Shown here in pieces: positions 1-9,139 of a DNA stretch of 64,000 bases. Within the stretch, counting starts at the first letter, position 1, and each line of letters begins with the position of its first letter. The position numbers and the translations under genes were made by a program. A model generated the notes under the pieces. The model was given only the letters and a program-made list of their open reading frames with translations. It was not told where the DNA came from and made no database searches. Source of the stretch: Streptomyces sp. (GTDB taxonomy: Bacteria; Actinomycetota; Actinomycetes; Streptomycetales; Streptomycetaceae); NCBI GenBank assembly GCA_013362785.1, contig JABFVM010000294.1, positions 1-64,000 of the forward strand, read 5' to 3'.

Positions 1-216
1 GAGCAACGGCCAGTCGTTCAGGGACATCTGGCCGACGAGCAGCAGGGGCCAGAGGAAGAACACGGCGACGAAAACGGCCGTGGGCGCCGCGTAGCCGAGC
101 CCCTGGACCGTGCGGGAGCGCCAGAAGGGCGCACGGGGCTCGCGCTGCTCGCCGGGCGGGTTGCGCGTCCGGGACCGGTGCTCGGCCGCGGCGCGGCCAA
201 CTGCCTTCACCTGCAT
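1..216 (-). CDS. Sugar ABC transporter permease, N-terminal part (cut by window edge)
   Basis: The reading frame starts at ATG 216 (minus strand) behind a GGGAG ribosome site and runs off the window after 72 residues. The protein has a basic, Arg-rich cytoplasmic N-terminus (about 40 residues) followed by the first membrane segment (GLGYAAPTAVFVAVFFLWPLL) and a SLNDWPLL stretch, as in MalF/UgpA-type permeases that carry sugars across the membrane. It lies about 70 bases downstream of the solute-binding protein gene on the same strand, so the two form the start of an importer operon. The second permease and most of this one lie outside the window. Confidence 0.8.
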   Translation of the reverse strand, partial: MQVKAVGRAAAEHRSRTRNPPGEQREPRAPFWRSRTVQGLGYAAPTAVFVAVFFLWPLLLVGQMSLNDWPLL

Positions 217-220
217 GGAT

Positions 221-300
221 CTCCCGTCAGTCACCTGGCTCTCCCGTCAGTCACCCGGCTCTCCGGTCCGTCGCACGGTTCTCCGGTCAGTCGGCGAGCG
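221..300. repeat. Four 20-bp tandem repeats spanning the SBP stop codon and the SBP-permease gap
   Basis: Four consecutive degenerate 20-base units lie at 221-240, 241-260, 261-280 and 281-300. The first two differ at one base. On the coding (minus) strand each unit ends in a CTGAC(C/G)GGAG-like string, that is a TGA-like triplet followed by a Shine-Dalgarno-like core. The 281-300 copy contains the real stop of the binding protein gene, and the 221-240 copy supplies the GGGAG site of the permease. Seen directly; the function is not known. Confidence 0.75.
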
Positions 301-1600
301 AGGCGCTGACCGCGTCGTTGTCCTTCACCAGGGATTCGCCGTCGCCGAATACGGCGTCGCGCATCAGGGTCAGCCAGGGCCCGTTGGGGTCGTTGAAGGT
401 CTGGCCGAACTTCAGCGCGTAGGGGGTACGGCCGTCGGCGACGAGCTGGTTGATGGTGACCAGCCTCGGGTCCGCCTTGGAGTACTTGTTGGCGGCGAGG
501 TCGGTGCGCGCCACCACGTCCTTGTGCGCGGCAACGACGTCGACCTGCGCCTTGTCGCCGAGGGACCAGGCGAGGAAGTTCCAGGCCTGGTCGGCCGATT
601 CGCTGGTGGCCGAGATGCCGATGGCGTCGCCGCCGACAAAGGTGGACCGGCCGCCGTCGGGGCCGGGGATGGGGGCGACACCGAGGTCGAGGTCCTTGGG
701 CATCAGGCCCAGGGTGGTCGACGGCATGGGCATCACACCGACCTTGCCCTTGGGGAAGACGCCCGTCCAGGTGGTGCCGGTCTCGTCACGGGCGCCGGGC
801 GCGACGATGTCGTCGTTGACCCAGCCGCGGTAGGTGTCGTAGACCTTCCGCGCGGTGGCGGAGTCGAGATCGGCCTCGGTGCCGTCCTTGTTCAGGACCT
901 CGTCGCCGGCCGCCCAGATGGACGGCCACCAGGTGAAGACCCCGCAGCCGCCGCAGTTCCCGCCGAAGAAGGTGCCGTTGACGCCCCCGCCCAGCGCGTC
1001 CACGGCCCGCGCCTGCTCGTCCCACTCGGCCAGCGTGGAGGGCGGCTTGGCCGGGTCGAGTTTCGCCTTGCGGTAGAGCTCCTTGTTGTAGAACAGCACC
1101 GACAGATCCAGCGTGTGCGGGACCACGTACTTCTTGCCCTCGTACGTTCCGGCCTTGATGTGCGACTGGGCCAGCCGCTCGGCGAAGGGCAGCGCGTCGA
1201 CGCGTTCGGTGATGTCGGCGAACAGGCCGCTGGAGGTGTAGTTGGGCACGAACACCACGTCGGAGGCGAACAGGTCGGGCAGATCGCGGGAGCCGGCGGC
1301 GGCGCCGACCTTGGCCTGGTAGTCGTCGGTGGGGATCACGGTGAGCTCGATCCGGTTCTTGTGGCTCGCGTTGTACGCCTTGACCAGGGCCTCGCTCTGC
1401 GGCCGGGTCGCCGCCCGCGTCCACATCGTCAGCTCGGCGCCGTCGTCGACCCCCTTGGCGTCCCCGGCTCCGCCTCCCCCGCCGCCGGAGCCGCCCTCCC
1501 CCGACCCGCACGCCGTGGCCAGGCTCGCGGCGGCTAGCAGTGCGACGGCACCCGTGGCGAGGCGGCGTATGTGTCCACGTGGTCCGGCCGTGCTCCCCAT
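287..1600 (-). CDS. Extracellular sugar-binding lipoprotein of an ABC importer (family 1 SBP)
   Basis: This 437-residue protein has a twin-Arg-free lipoprotein signal (basic start, hydrophobic core, then SLATAC before Cys about residue 31) and a Gly/Ser-rich linker, followed by a family 1 solute-binding fold (ELTMWTRAA near the mature N-terminus, LSVLFYNKELY, GGDAIGI and DQAWNFLAWSL later on). It should capture a sugar or oligosaccharide outside the membrane and hand it to the permease encoded next. The gene is divergent from the lacI-type gene and is preceded by a good HrdB-type promoter with a LacI-like operator at its start site. The substrate cannot be read from sequence; the nearby GH43 suggests arabinose- or xylose-containing oligosaccharides. 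Confidence 0.9.
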   Translation of the reverse strand: MGSTAGPRGHIRRLATGAVALLAAASLATACGSGEGGSGGGGGGAGDAKGVDDGAELTMWTRAATRPQSEALVKAYNASHKNRIELTVIPTDDYQAKVGAAAGSRDLPDLFASDVVFVPNYTSSGLFADITERVDALPFAERLAQSHIKAGTYEGKKYVVPHTLDLSVLFYNKELYRKAKLDPAKPPSTLAEWDEQARAVDALGGGVNGTFFGGNCGGCGVFTWWPSIWAAGDEVLNKDGTEADLDSATARKVYDTYRGWVNDDIVAPGARDETGTTWTGVFPKGKVGVMPMPSTTLGLMPKDLDLGVAPIPGPDGGRSTFVGGDAIGISATSESADQAWNFLAWSLGDKAQVDVVAAHKDVVARTDLAANKYSKADPRLVTINQLVADGRTPYALKFGQTFNDPNGPWLTLMRDAVFGDGESLVKDNDAVSASLAD

Positions 1601-1740
1601 GGTCGATCCCCCTTGTGTGCTCGATGTGCTGGAACTGAACGTCTGAACTGCGTCCGAGCTCTACGGCTGCACTCTGCTTCGGGATCCGTGCCGAATTCCG
1701 GCCTGGAGACGGTGTCAGAAATCCGCCTCGGAAAGGTACC

Positions 1741-1785
1741 GAAAAGGCTTTCTGAGACGCTAGAACTCGGTCCACCAGCCGTCAA
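1741..1785 (-). promoter_or_regulatory. Promoter and LacI-type operator of the sugar importer operon
   Basis: On the minus strand TTGACG (1780-1785) and TAGCGT (1757-1762) are separated by exactly 17 bases, a consensus-like principal-sigma promoter. The operator-like GAAAGCCTTTTC (1741-1752) follows at the expected start site. A similar motif lies upstream of lacI and of the glycosidase operon, so repression by the neighbouring LacI protein is the simplest reading (inference). Confidence 0.65.
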
Positions 1786-1843
1786 TCCCCTTGCACGACA
1801 AGGCTGTCGACAAGAGAACGAAAGCTGATCGGGCACCGTGCTC

Positions 1844-1855
1844 GAAAGGTTTCGC
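1844..1855. promoter_or_regulatory. LacI-type operator upstream of the lacI-type gene
   Basis: CGAAAGGTTTCG is an inverted repeat with 5-base arms and a GG centre, in the divergent gap 1601-1931, about 75 bases before the regulator start. It matches the pattern of the operators at 1741-1752 and 3041-3050, which suggests autoregulation. The rest of this 331-base gap shows no gene. Confidence 0.5.
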
Positions 1856-1931
1856 GTAGTGTTTTGGGCGCGGTATGCCACCGTCCCACCGTCGACGGCG
1901 TCGGCACGCGACGCGAGACAGGAGTACGTCC

Positions 1932-2960
1932 ATGCCCCAGGCCACCGGCCCCTCCCGTTCGCAACCCGCCACCCTCGGCGACGTCGCCCGGCTCGCGGGC
2001 GTGTCCATCGCCACCGCGTCCAAGGCCCTCAACGGCCGCGACCAGGTGCGTGCCGAGACCCGGCAGCGGGTGATCGAGGCGGCCGAGCGGCTGTCGTTCC
2101 GGCCCAACCCGCTGGCCCGCGGCCTGCTCGCCGGGCGGACCGGCACCGTCGGTCTGCTGACCAGTGACCTGGAGGGCCGGTTCAGCATCCCGATCCTGAT
2201 GGGCGCCGAGGACGCCTTCGGGGCAGGCGAGGTGGCGGTGTTCCTGTGCGATGCGCGCGGTGACGCGATCCGCGAGCAGCATCATGTGCGGGCGCTGCTG
2301 GGGCGGCGGGTCGACGGGCTGATCGTGGTGGGCAGCCGGACCGATCCGCGTCCGTCGCTGGGCCGTGAACTGTCGGTCCCGGTCGTCTACGCGTACGCGC
2401 CGTCGGACGATCCGCAGGACCTGTCCATCGTGCCCGACAACGTGGACGCCGGCCGGATCGCGGTGACGCACCTGCTGGCCTGCGGTCGTACCCGGATCGC
2501 GCACATCACCGGCGACCCCGGCTATCTCGCGGCGCGGGATCGGGCCGAGGGGGCACGGGCCGCGCTCGCCGACGCCGGTCTCGCGCCGGTCGGGGAGCCC
2601 CGGTTCGGGGCCTGGTCGGAGGGGTGGGGGCGGGCGGCCACCGCGCTGCTGCTCGACCGGCATCCGGATGTCGACGCCGTGCTGTGCGGCAGCGACCAGA
2701 TAGCGCGCGGGGTCATGGACGTGCTGCGCGAGCGCGGTCACCGGGTGCCGGAGGACGTGGCGGTCATGGGCTTCGACAACTGGCAGGTGCTGACCGCCGC
2801 CTCCCGCCCCCCGCTCACCAGCGTCGACATGAACCTGGAGCAGGTGGGGCGGACGGCCGCGCAGGCCCTGTTCGGTGCGATCGCCGGGGCCCCGCGCTCC
2901 GGGGTGGAGGCGCTGCCCTGCCGGGTGGTGATCCGGGGCTCCACGGCTCCCCTGTCCTGA
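1932..2960 (+). CDS. LacI-family transcriptional regulator
   Basis: The protein of 342 residues has an N-terminal LacI helix-turn-helix (TLGDVARLAGVSIATASKALN, about residues 14-34, with the hinge following) and a periplasmic-binding-like effector domain (TGTVGLLTSDL, DGLIVVGSRTD, VAVMGFDNW). I chose ATG 1932 because AGGAG lies 7 bases upstream; an in-frame ATG at 1875 would add a basic tail outside the family norm. It is divergent from the importer and upstream of the two glycosidase genes. It most likely represses both until an oligosaccharide inducer is bound, acting on the AAA/TTT palindromes at 1741, 1844 and 3041. Confidence 0.9.
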   Translation: MPQATGPSRSQPATLGDVARLAGVSIATASKALNGRDQVRAETRQRVIEAAERLSFRPNPLARGLLAGRTGTVGLLTSDLEGRFSIPILMGAEDAFGAGEVAVFLCDARGDAIREQHHVRALLGRRVDGLIVVGSRTDPRPSLGRELSVPVVYAYAPSDDPQDLSIVPDNVDAGRIAVTHLLACGRTRIAHITGDPGYLAARDRAEGARAALADAGLAPVGEPRFGAWSEGWGRAATALLLDRHPDVDAVLCGSDQIARGVMDVLRERGHRVPEDVAVMGFDNWQVLTAASRPPLTSVDMNLEQVGRTAAQALFGAIAGAPRSGVEALPCRVVIRGSTAPLS

Positions 2961-3008
2961 ACCGTTCGGTCGGCGCATCTCGGCGAACTCCGGCCTCACA
3001 CCCCTCTC

Positions 3009-3050
3009 TTGACACTGCATCAGCTCGCTCCTACGTTGCGAAAACCTTTT
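3009..3050 (+). promoter_or_regulatory. Promoter with LacI-type operator for the glycosidase operon
   Basis: TTGACA (3009-3014) and TACGTT (3032-3037) have a 17-base spacer, close to the HrdB consensus. AAAACCTTTT (3041-3050) lies at the predicted start point and matches the operators at 1741-1752 and 1844-1855. The first glycosidase gene starts 28 bases later behind AAAGGGGAG. Confidence 0.7.
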
Positions 3051-3078
3051 AGGTCGTTTCAGCAAAGGGGAGCATCCG

Positions 3079-6000
3079 ATGCGAAGACGAACCACTCCTG
3101 TCCTGCGACGCCTCCTCGTCGCCTTGGTGCTCCTCGCCTGTTCGGTCTTCACCGCGACCCCGGCGCACGCCGCGCAGACCATCGGTTTCCCCACCTTCAC
3201 CGGCCCCGCGATCCCGTCCGCGCCGGTCGGCTACACGCCGGGCGACATGATGCGGAGCATCTACGACGCGGAGAGCTCGGGGACCGACTTCTGGATGGAC
3301 CGGCTGCTGGCCCGCACCGGCAACGACCCGGCCGGGCCCTGGCTGATGAGCCGGGGGCGGGCGCTGTTCATGAAGGAGCACGACCCCGCCCGGCTCGGGT
3401 TCGCCGGCAAGGCCGCGTACTGGGAGAGCATCAGCGACAACAGCGCCTACACCGTGGCGCTCTCCCCGGGCACCTTCACCGAACAGGTCGCCCAGCGCCG
3501 GCAGACGCCCAGCCACTGGAAGAGCGTGCACACGGCCGGTTCGGTCACCGTCGAGCAGACCAAGTTCATCACCGACAACAACGTCGCCGTGACCAACCTG
3601 TCGATCCGGAACAACGGCTCCGGCTCCACCACCCTGCAGCTGCGGGCGACTTCGCCGTACGCCACCTCGGGCACCGGCAGCGAGCTGACCGGACAGGTGA
3701 ACGCGTACAACAACCTCACCACCATCCGACCGCGCCTGACCGGTGACGGCTTCAGCGTCTCCGGCGGCGGGCTGAACCGCTCGGTGACGATCGCGGCCGG
3801 GGCCACGGTGACCGCCAAGGTGGTGATGGGCTTCGTCACCGACGAGATCCCGGAGTCCCTCAGCGAGTACAACGCCTACGCCGGCTACTCCCCCGCGACC
3901 GCGTTCGCCACCCACGTGCGGGCCTACAACCTGTGGTGGGCGAAGAACGTGCCCTACATCGACGTGCCCGAACCGGCCATCAAGAAGAGCGTCTACTACC
4001 GCTGGTGGCTGATGCGCTTCAACAACCTCGACGCGAACATCCCCGGGCAGACCTTCCAGTTCCCGACCTCCACCGAGGGCGTCCTCGGCTACAACAACGC
4101 GATCGCGCTCACGCAGCCCATGCACATCGACGACCTCAAGTACCTGCGCGATCCGTCGTACGCGTACGGGGACTGGCTGAGCGTCGGCCAGGTCTCCAAG
4201 GGCGGCCGCTTCCTGGACAACCCGGGTGACCCGGAGAACTGGTCGAACAGCTACACCCAGTACATCGCCGAGGCGGCCTGGAAGAGCTACCAGATCCACG
4301 GCGGCCAGCCGGGCATCGCCGCCAACCTCGCCCACTACGCGGAGGGCGACGTCAAGGGCCAACTCGCCCACTACGACCACGACAACAACAAGCTCATCGA
4401 GTACGACTGGGGCGCCCTGACCGGCAACGACGCCGACGCGGTCTCCTTCCACTGGAAGCCCGGCAACATGGACCGCGCCGAGTCCGCCTACCAGTACAGC
4501 GGCGCGCTGGCCGCCGCGCAGGCCTACGAGGCGATCGGCAACGCGGCCAAGGCCACCGAGATGCGCACCCTCGCGAACCAGATCAAGGACGCCATCGTCA
4601 ACGTCCTGTGGAACCCGAACCGGCAGCTGTTCGAGCACCGGCTGAAGTCGACCAACGAGTGGGTGCCCTGGAAGGAGATCAACAACTACTACCCGTTCTC
4701 GGTCGGCGCCGTCCCCAACACCGCGACATACAAGCAGGCCCTGCGGCTGTACGACGACCCGGCCCAGTACCCGGTGTTCCCGTTCTACACCGCCAACCAG
4801 GTCGACAAGAAGGCCGCCGCGGACGCCGGGAACCCGGGCTCGAACAACTTCTCCACCATCAACTCCACGGTCCAGTTCCGGCTCTACTCCTCGGTGCTGC
4901 GCAACTACCCCAACTCCTGGATGAACGCGACCGACTACAAGAAGCTCCTCTACTGGAACGCCTGGGCGCAGTACGTCGGCGGCAACACCCAGTGGCCGGA
5001 CGCCAACGAATTCTGGGCCGACTGGAACGGCAGCTCCATCGACTACCGCTCCTGGATCCACCACAACATCCTGGGCAGCAGCAACTGGACGGTGATCGAG
5101 GACGTCGCGGGGCTCCGGCCGCGCAACGACGCCAAGGTCGAGCTCTCCCCCATCGACATCGGCTGGTCCCACTTCACCGTCAACAACCTGCGCTACCGGG
5201 GCGCCGACCTGAGCATCGTCTGGGACGATCCGGCCGACGGAGTGGTGCGCTACCCCGGTGTCCCGGAGGGCTACTCGATCTACGTCAACGGCAGCCGGGC
5301 CGCCACCGTCAACTCCCTCGTGCCGTTCACCTGGGACCCGGCCACCGGCGACGTCACCACCAGCGGCACGGTCACGCACCACACGCCCGTCCCCGGTCTC
5401 AAGGCCCCCCAGCAGGTCGTGCAGGACAGCCCGCGGATGGTCGACATGCTCGCCAAGGCCGGCGTCGACCTCACCGCCGACCTCACCAACCTCGCCTCAG
5501 GGGCGACCGTGTCCGCCTCGCACACCGGATCCGGGACCGCCGTCTCCGGCGCGGTCGACGGCTACCCCACCAACGAGCCGTTCTGGGGCGCGGGCGGCTC
5601 GGCCAACAGCCAGGACTGGTACGAGCTGAACCTCGGCACCACGCGCACGCTGAACGAGGTGCGCCTGTACTTCAAGGACAGCCGCCCGGCCAGTACGACC
5701 TACCGGGCACCGTCGGCGTACACCGTCCAGTACCACAACGGCAGTTCCTGGGTGAACATGCCCGACCAGACGAAGAGTCCGGCGGTGCCGCGGGCCAACT
5801 ACAACCTGGTGCGGTTCCCGGACATCAGCGCCCAGCGCATCCGGGTCCTGGCGACCAACGCCGCCGGGGCGAAGACCGGCCTGACCGAGGTCAAGGTCTT
5901 CAACCGGGGCGGCGTCCAACCACCGGCCAACCAGGCCGTGTCGGCGACGGCCTCCGCGTCGTACACCTCCGCCTGGGAGAGTGTCACGGCCGTCAACGAC

Positions 6001-6354
6001 GGGATCGACCCGCCCTCCTCCAACGACACCGTGAACCCGCGCTGGGGCACCTGGCCGGAGAGCGGTCAGCAGTGGGCGGAACTGACCTGGCCGTCCGCGA
6101 AGACCCTCAACAAGGCCGAGGTGTACTTCTTCGACGACGACCAGGGCATCGACATGCCCTCCGCCTGGAAACTCCAGTACTGGAACGGCAGCGCCTACGT
6201 CGACGTGCCCGGCGCGAGCGCTTACGGCCTGGCCAAGGACCAGTACAACGCGGTCACTTTCACGCCCACGCCTACCACCCGGCTGCGGGTGCTGCTCACG
6301 AGCAACGGTTCCAGCTCCGTCGGCCTCCTGGAAGCAAAGGTGTACAGCCCGTGA
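3079..6354 (+). CDS. Secreted MGH1-like glycoside hydrolase with two discoidin (F5/8C) domains
   Basis: A 1091-residue secreted protein. A Sec signal ends near residue 31 (ATPAHAA). The body (about 40-805) is an (alpha/alpha)6-type MGH1-like/GH63-like catalytic region rich in aromatic motifs (WWAKNVPYIDVPEP, YYRWWLMRFNN, PDANEFWADWNG, SSIDYRSWIHHNILG). The C-terminus has two CBM32/F5/8 type C sugar-binding domains (about 810-940 and 945-1091). ATG 3079 follows AAAGGGGAG. It overlaps the next gene by GTGA (6351-6354), so the two are translated together under the LacI-controlled promoter. The overall architecture is clear, but I cannot assign the bond it cuts. The GH43 partner points to plant arabinan, arabinogalactan or arabinoxylan. 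Confidence 0.85.
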   Translation: MRRRTTPVLRRLLVALVLLACSVFTATPAHAAQTIGFPTFTGPAIPSAPVGYTPGDMMRSIYDAESSGTDFWMDRLLARTGNDPAGPWLMSRGRALFMKEHDPARLGFAGKAAYWESISDNSAYTVALSPGTFTEQVAQRRQTPSHWKSVHTAGSVTVEQTKFITDNNVAVTNLSIRNNGSGSTTLQLRATSPYATSGTGSELTGQVNAYNNLTTIRPRLTGDGFSVSGGGLNRSVTIAAGATVTAKVVMGFVTDEIPESLSEYNAYAGYSPATAFATHVRAYNLWWAKNVPYIDVPEPAIKKSVYYRWWLMRFNNLDANIPGQTFQFPTSTEGVLGYNNAIALTQPMHIDDLKYLRDPSYAYGDWLSVGQVSKGGRFLDNPGDPENWSNSYTQYIAEAAWKSYQIHGGQPGIAANLAHYAEGDVKGQLAHYDHDNNKLIEYDWGALTGNDADAVSFHWKPGNMDRAESAYQYSGALAAAQAYEAIGNAAKATEMRTLANQIKDAIVNVLWNPNRQLFEHRLKSTNEWVPWKEINNYYPFSVGAVPNTATYKQALRLYDDPAQYPVFPFYTANQVDKKAAADAGNPGSNNFSTINSTVQFRLYSSVLRNYPNSWMNATDYKKLLYWNAWAQYVGGNTQWPDANEFWADWNGSSIDYRSWIHHNILGSSNWTVIEDVAGLRPRNDAKVELSPIDIGWSHFTVNNLRYRGADLSIVWDDPADGVVRYPGVPEGYSIYVNGSRAATVNSLVPFTWDPATGDVTTSGTVTHHTPVPGLKAPQQVVQDSPRMVDMLAKAGVDLTADLTNLASGATVSASHTGSGTAVSGAVDGYPTNEPFWGAGGSANSQDWYELNLGTTRTLNEVRLYFKDSRPASTTYRAPSAYTVQYHNGSSWVNMPDQTKSPAVPRANYNLVRFPDISAQRIRVLATNAAGAKTGLTEVKVFNRGGVQPPANQAVSATASASYTSAWESVTAVNDGIDPPSSNDTVNPRWGTWPESGQQWAELTWPSAKTLNKAEVYFFDDDQGIDMPSAWKLQYWNGSAYVDVPGASAYGLAKDQYNAVTFTPTPTTRLRVLLTSNGSSSVGLLEAKVYSP

Positions 6355-7847
6355 CCCGTCCCAGATTCCTGTCCGCGCTCGTCACCCTGCTCACGCTCGC
6401 GGTCGCCTTCCTGGTCGCACCGCCGCACGCGGCCGCCGCCGTCGCGTTCACCTCGACGGGGGTGAACCAGCATGGCGGGAACTGCCTTGATCTGCCGGGC
6501 GGTTCGGCCACCAACGGGACGCAGCTTCGCGCCCTCGCGTGCGGCGGCGGTGCGAACCAGAACCTCGGTTTCGCCCCGGTTCCGGGGACCGCGGACACGT
6601 ACACGATCACCACCTTCTCCGGCCAGTGCGTCGACGTGTACGGCGCCTCCCAGGCCGACAACGCCGCGATCATCCAGTGGCCCTGCCACAACGGGGCCAA
6701 CCAGCAGTGGCGGGTCGTCGCCGCGCCGGTCGCAGGGACGGACAGGACCTTCAACCTGGTGTCGGTCGGCTCCGGCAAGTGCGTCGCGCCGAGCGGCGGT
6801 TCGGCCACCTCGGGCACGAGCCTGGTGCAGCTGCCGTGCGGCACGGGGAACGGCAGGGTGTGGCGGCTGCCCGGCTTCACCGGCGGCGGCGCCGGAGCGG
6901 GCACCTTCACCAACCCGCTCGCCCAGCAGGGGCCGGACCCCTGGCTGACGTACTACGACGGGTACTACTACCTCGCCACGACGACCTGGAACTCGACGGT
7001 CACCATGCGCAAGGCCGACACACTCGCCGGGCTCGCCACGGCCCCCGCCCAGGTGATCTTCAACCTGTCCCGACCCAACGGGGCGGGCACGATGTGGGCC
7101 CCGGAGTTCCATCTGCTCGACGGTCCGAACGGCAAGCGGTGGTACTTCTACTACACGGCCGGGCGCGAGCCGTTCGACCTGGGTACGCAGCGGATCCATG
7201 TGCTGGAGAGTGCCGGCCTTGACCCGATGGGGCCGTACACCTTCAAGGCCGACCTGCTCGACCCGACGCAGGACAACACCTGGGAGCTCGACCCCGGCAT
7301 CCTCCAGCTCGACGGCAGGCTCTATCTGCTCGGCACCTACTACAACGGCTCACAGCCCATGTTCATCCGGCCGCTGTCCAACCCCTGGACCGCGAGCGGG
7401 ACCCGCCGGTTGCTCTCCACTCCGACCTACAGCTGGGAGACGGTGGGCGGCGCGGTCAACGAGGGCGCCGAAGTGCTCCAGCGGGGCGGGAAGACGTTCA
7501 TCGTCTACTCCGCCAGCCACTGCTCCACGCCCGACTACAAGCTGGGCATGCTCACGTACAACGGCGGCGACCCGCTGAGTTCCTCGTCCTGGGTGAAGTC
7601 CCCGAACCCGGTCTTCCAGCGGTCGAACGCCAACGGCGTCTACGGGCCCGGCCACAACGGCTTCTTCAAGTCGCCGGACGGGACCGAGGACTGGATGGTC
7701 TACCACGCCAACAGCTCGGCGAGCGGCGGCTGCGACATGAACCGCAGCACCAGGGCACAGAAGTTCACCTGGAACGCCGACGGCACCCCGAACTTCGGTA
7801 CGCCGGTGGCGACGGGTGTGCCGCTGACCGCGCCGTCCGGGGAGTAG
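6351..7847 (+). CDS. Secreted GH43 glycosidase with N-terminal ricin-B lectin domain
   Basis: A 498-residue secreted enzyme starting at GTG 6351, which overlaps the previous stop by 4 bases. After a signal peptide (about residues 1-30) comes a ricin-type beta-trefoil (CBM13) module of about 130 residues with GxCLDLPGG and QWPCHNGANQQW repeats. The GH43 five-bladed propeller follows from about 180. The three expected catalytic acids are visible: Asp in QQGPDPW, Asp in LDPGIL and Glu in NEGAEV. GH43 enzymes of this sort are usually alpha-L-arabinofuranosidases or beta-xylosidases. It probably works outside the cell with the MGH1-like enzyme to feed the importer at 1-1600. Confidence 0.9.
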   Translation: MTRPRFLSALVTLLTLAVAFLVAPPHAAAAVAFTSTGVNQHGGNCLDLPGGSATNGTQLRALACGGGANQNLGFAPVPGTADTYTITTFSGQCVDVYGASQADNAAIIQWPCHNGANQQWRVVAAPVAGTDRTFNLVSVGSGKCVAPSGGSATSGTSLVQLPCGTGNGRVWRLPGFTGGGAGAGTFTNPLAQQGPDPWLTYYDGYYYLATTTWNSTVTMRKADTLAGLATAPAQVIFNLSRPNGAGTMWAPEFHLLDGPNGKRWYFYYTAGREPFDLGTQRIHVLESAGLDPMGPYTFKADLLDPTQDNTWELDPGILQLDGRLYLLGTYYNGSQPMFIRPLSNPWTASGTRRLLSTPTYSWETVGGAVNEGAEVLQRGGKTFIVYSASHCSTPDYKLGMLTYNGGDPLSSSSWVKSPNPVFQRSNANGVYGPGHNGFFKSPDGTEDWMVYHANSSASGGCDMNRSTRAQKFTWNADGTPNFGTPVATGVPLTAPSGE

Positions 7848-7851
7848 GCGG

Positions 7852-8870
7852 CTAACGGAACCGGTCCCACTTCGGGCTGAGTGCGATCTCCCGCATCTGC
7901 TCCATGGTCAGAGCCGGGGTCGGGCGGGTCGGGGTGCCGTGGCCGACGGGGTTGTAGGCGCTGATCACGACGCGGAGACCGTCGGCACGCACGGTGTCGA
8001 CGGTCCACATCACGCTGTCGGCGACGCCCTTGTCGCCCGGCCCCCGGCGGGTGGCGACCGTGGTGCCGTCGGGCAGGGTCTCGGCTCCGTACGGCTCGCC
8101 GGTGGCGTCGGACGTGTCGTGCTGGATGTCGGCCCGGACCACGGTGTCGATCTGGGCCACGTTGTCGGTCCTGCCGTCATGGACGCGGACGTACGGGTGG
8201 TTCTGGCCCTGGTCCAGCACCTGGAGGTTCTTGGGGAGGAGCGGGACGAGGGTGCCGAGGACGGCGGCCACGGTCGGTCCCTCTTCCTGGCTCGGCGTGG
8301 GCGTCGCCGCCCACCGCGCCTTGACATAGGGGTCGACGACCTGCCGCCACACCTCCGCCATGGCCAGCTTCTTCAGCTGGGCACCGGACAGCGGGGGTTC
8401 GTCCCGACTGATCGGAGCGCCGGAGTCGGCGGCGGAGTTCCACTCGGTGACGGAGATGTACCGCCCGCTCGCGGTGAGCAGGTCGGCTCGCCACACCTTG
8501 GTGTCCACGCGCCGGTCGTCGGGATACTCGTAGCCCTTGTCAGCTCGGACTGGGCGCCCGGCTCAAGGAAGCTGATGCCGATGGCAGCCGGGCCCTTGCC
8601 GTCGTCGTAGACGACCTCCGCGGCGTATGGACTGTCCCCTGCGCCCATGCCCTCCCGCTCGGTGATCCTGCCCTTGGGCAGCAGGGCCTTGAGCGTTGCG
8701 ACCAGGTCGGCCCGTGAGGTGGGGTCGGGCGTCGGCGCCGTCGGCGAGTCGTCGCCCCAGGGTCCCAGCAGCGCCCCGGCCACCCCGAGGAGCGCGATGC
8801 CGACCGCACCGGCCACCACGACGGCCCGCCGCCGCGGCCGCCGCCCTTCGAACGTGTACAGCTCAGTCAC
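7852..8870 (-). pseudogene. Membrane-anchored hypothetical protein broken by a frameshift
   Basis: Two adjacent frames on the minus strand together make one protein of about 340 residues. The first runs from GTG 8870 (start VTELYTFEGRR) through a single membrane segment (AVVVAGAVGIALLGVAGALLG) to ISFLEPGAQSEL. It then slips at about 8540 into nonsense; the natural continuation (KGYEYPDDRRVDTKVW and on to the stop at 7852) is in the neighbouring frame. Adding one base at about 8540 restores it. The gene could be a true pseudogene or carry a sequencing error. I do not recognise the family; it looks like an N-terminally anchored extracytoplasmic domain. It converges with GH43, with 4 bases between the stops. 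Confidence 0.7.
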
Positions 8871-9139
8871 ACCAGTCCGACCCACAACACACGGCACAGG
8901 TTGCGTTGCGAGCTCCAAGTCCTGCGACCGCGCACGGACATGGGCAGTCGGCCGCCGCCCGGGGCGAGAGTGAAAGCGCCGCCGCGCGCCGATGTGCCAC
9001 CTGTGCACCCATGCGCGGGGCGCTCCCCACGTGCCTGCTGGGCACACTGATGAGCGCGGCTTCAACCGCGTCCAGCGGCAGGGGGTTTGGTATGTCACCA
9101 CCACACACGACTCGGCAACACAGAGGAATCCTCCGGAGA

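Noticed and set aside
3049..5382. Long minus-strand open frame opposite the MGH1-like gene
   Set aside because: It is the antisense shadow of a gene with signal peptide, domains and codon use typical of Streptomyces; its translation is low-complexity Val/Gly/Arg.
4608..6350. Upstream extension of the GH43 frame into the MGH1-like gene
   Set aside because: The extension is Arg/Gln-rich nonsense in another frame of the MGH1-like gene; the signal peptide begins at GTG 6351.
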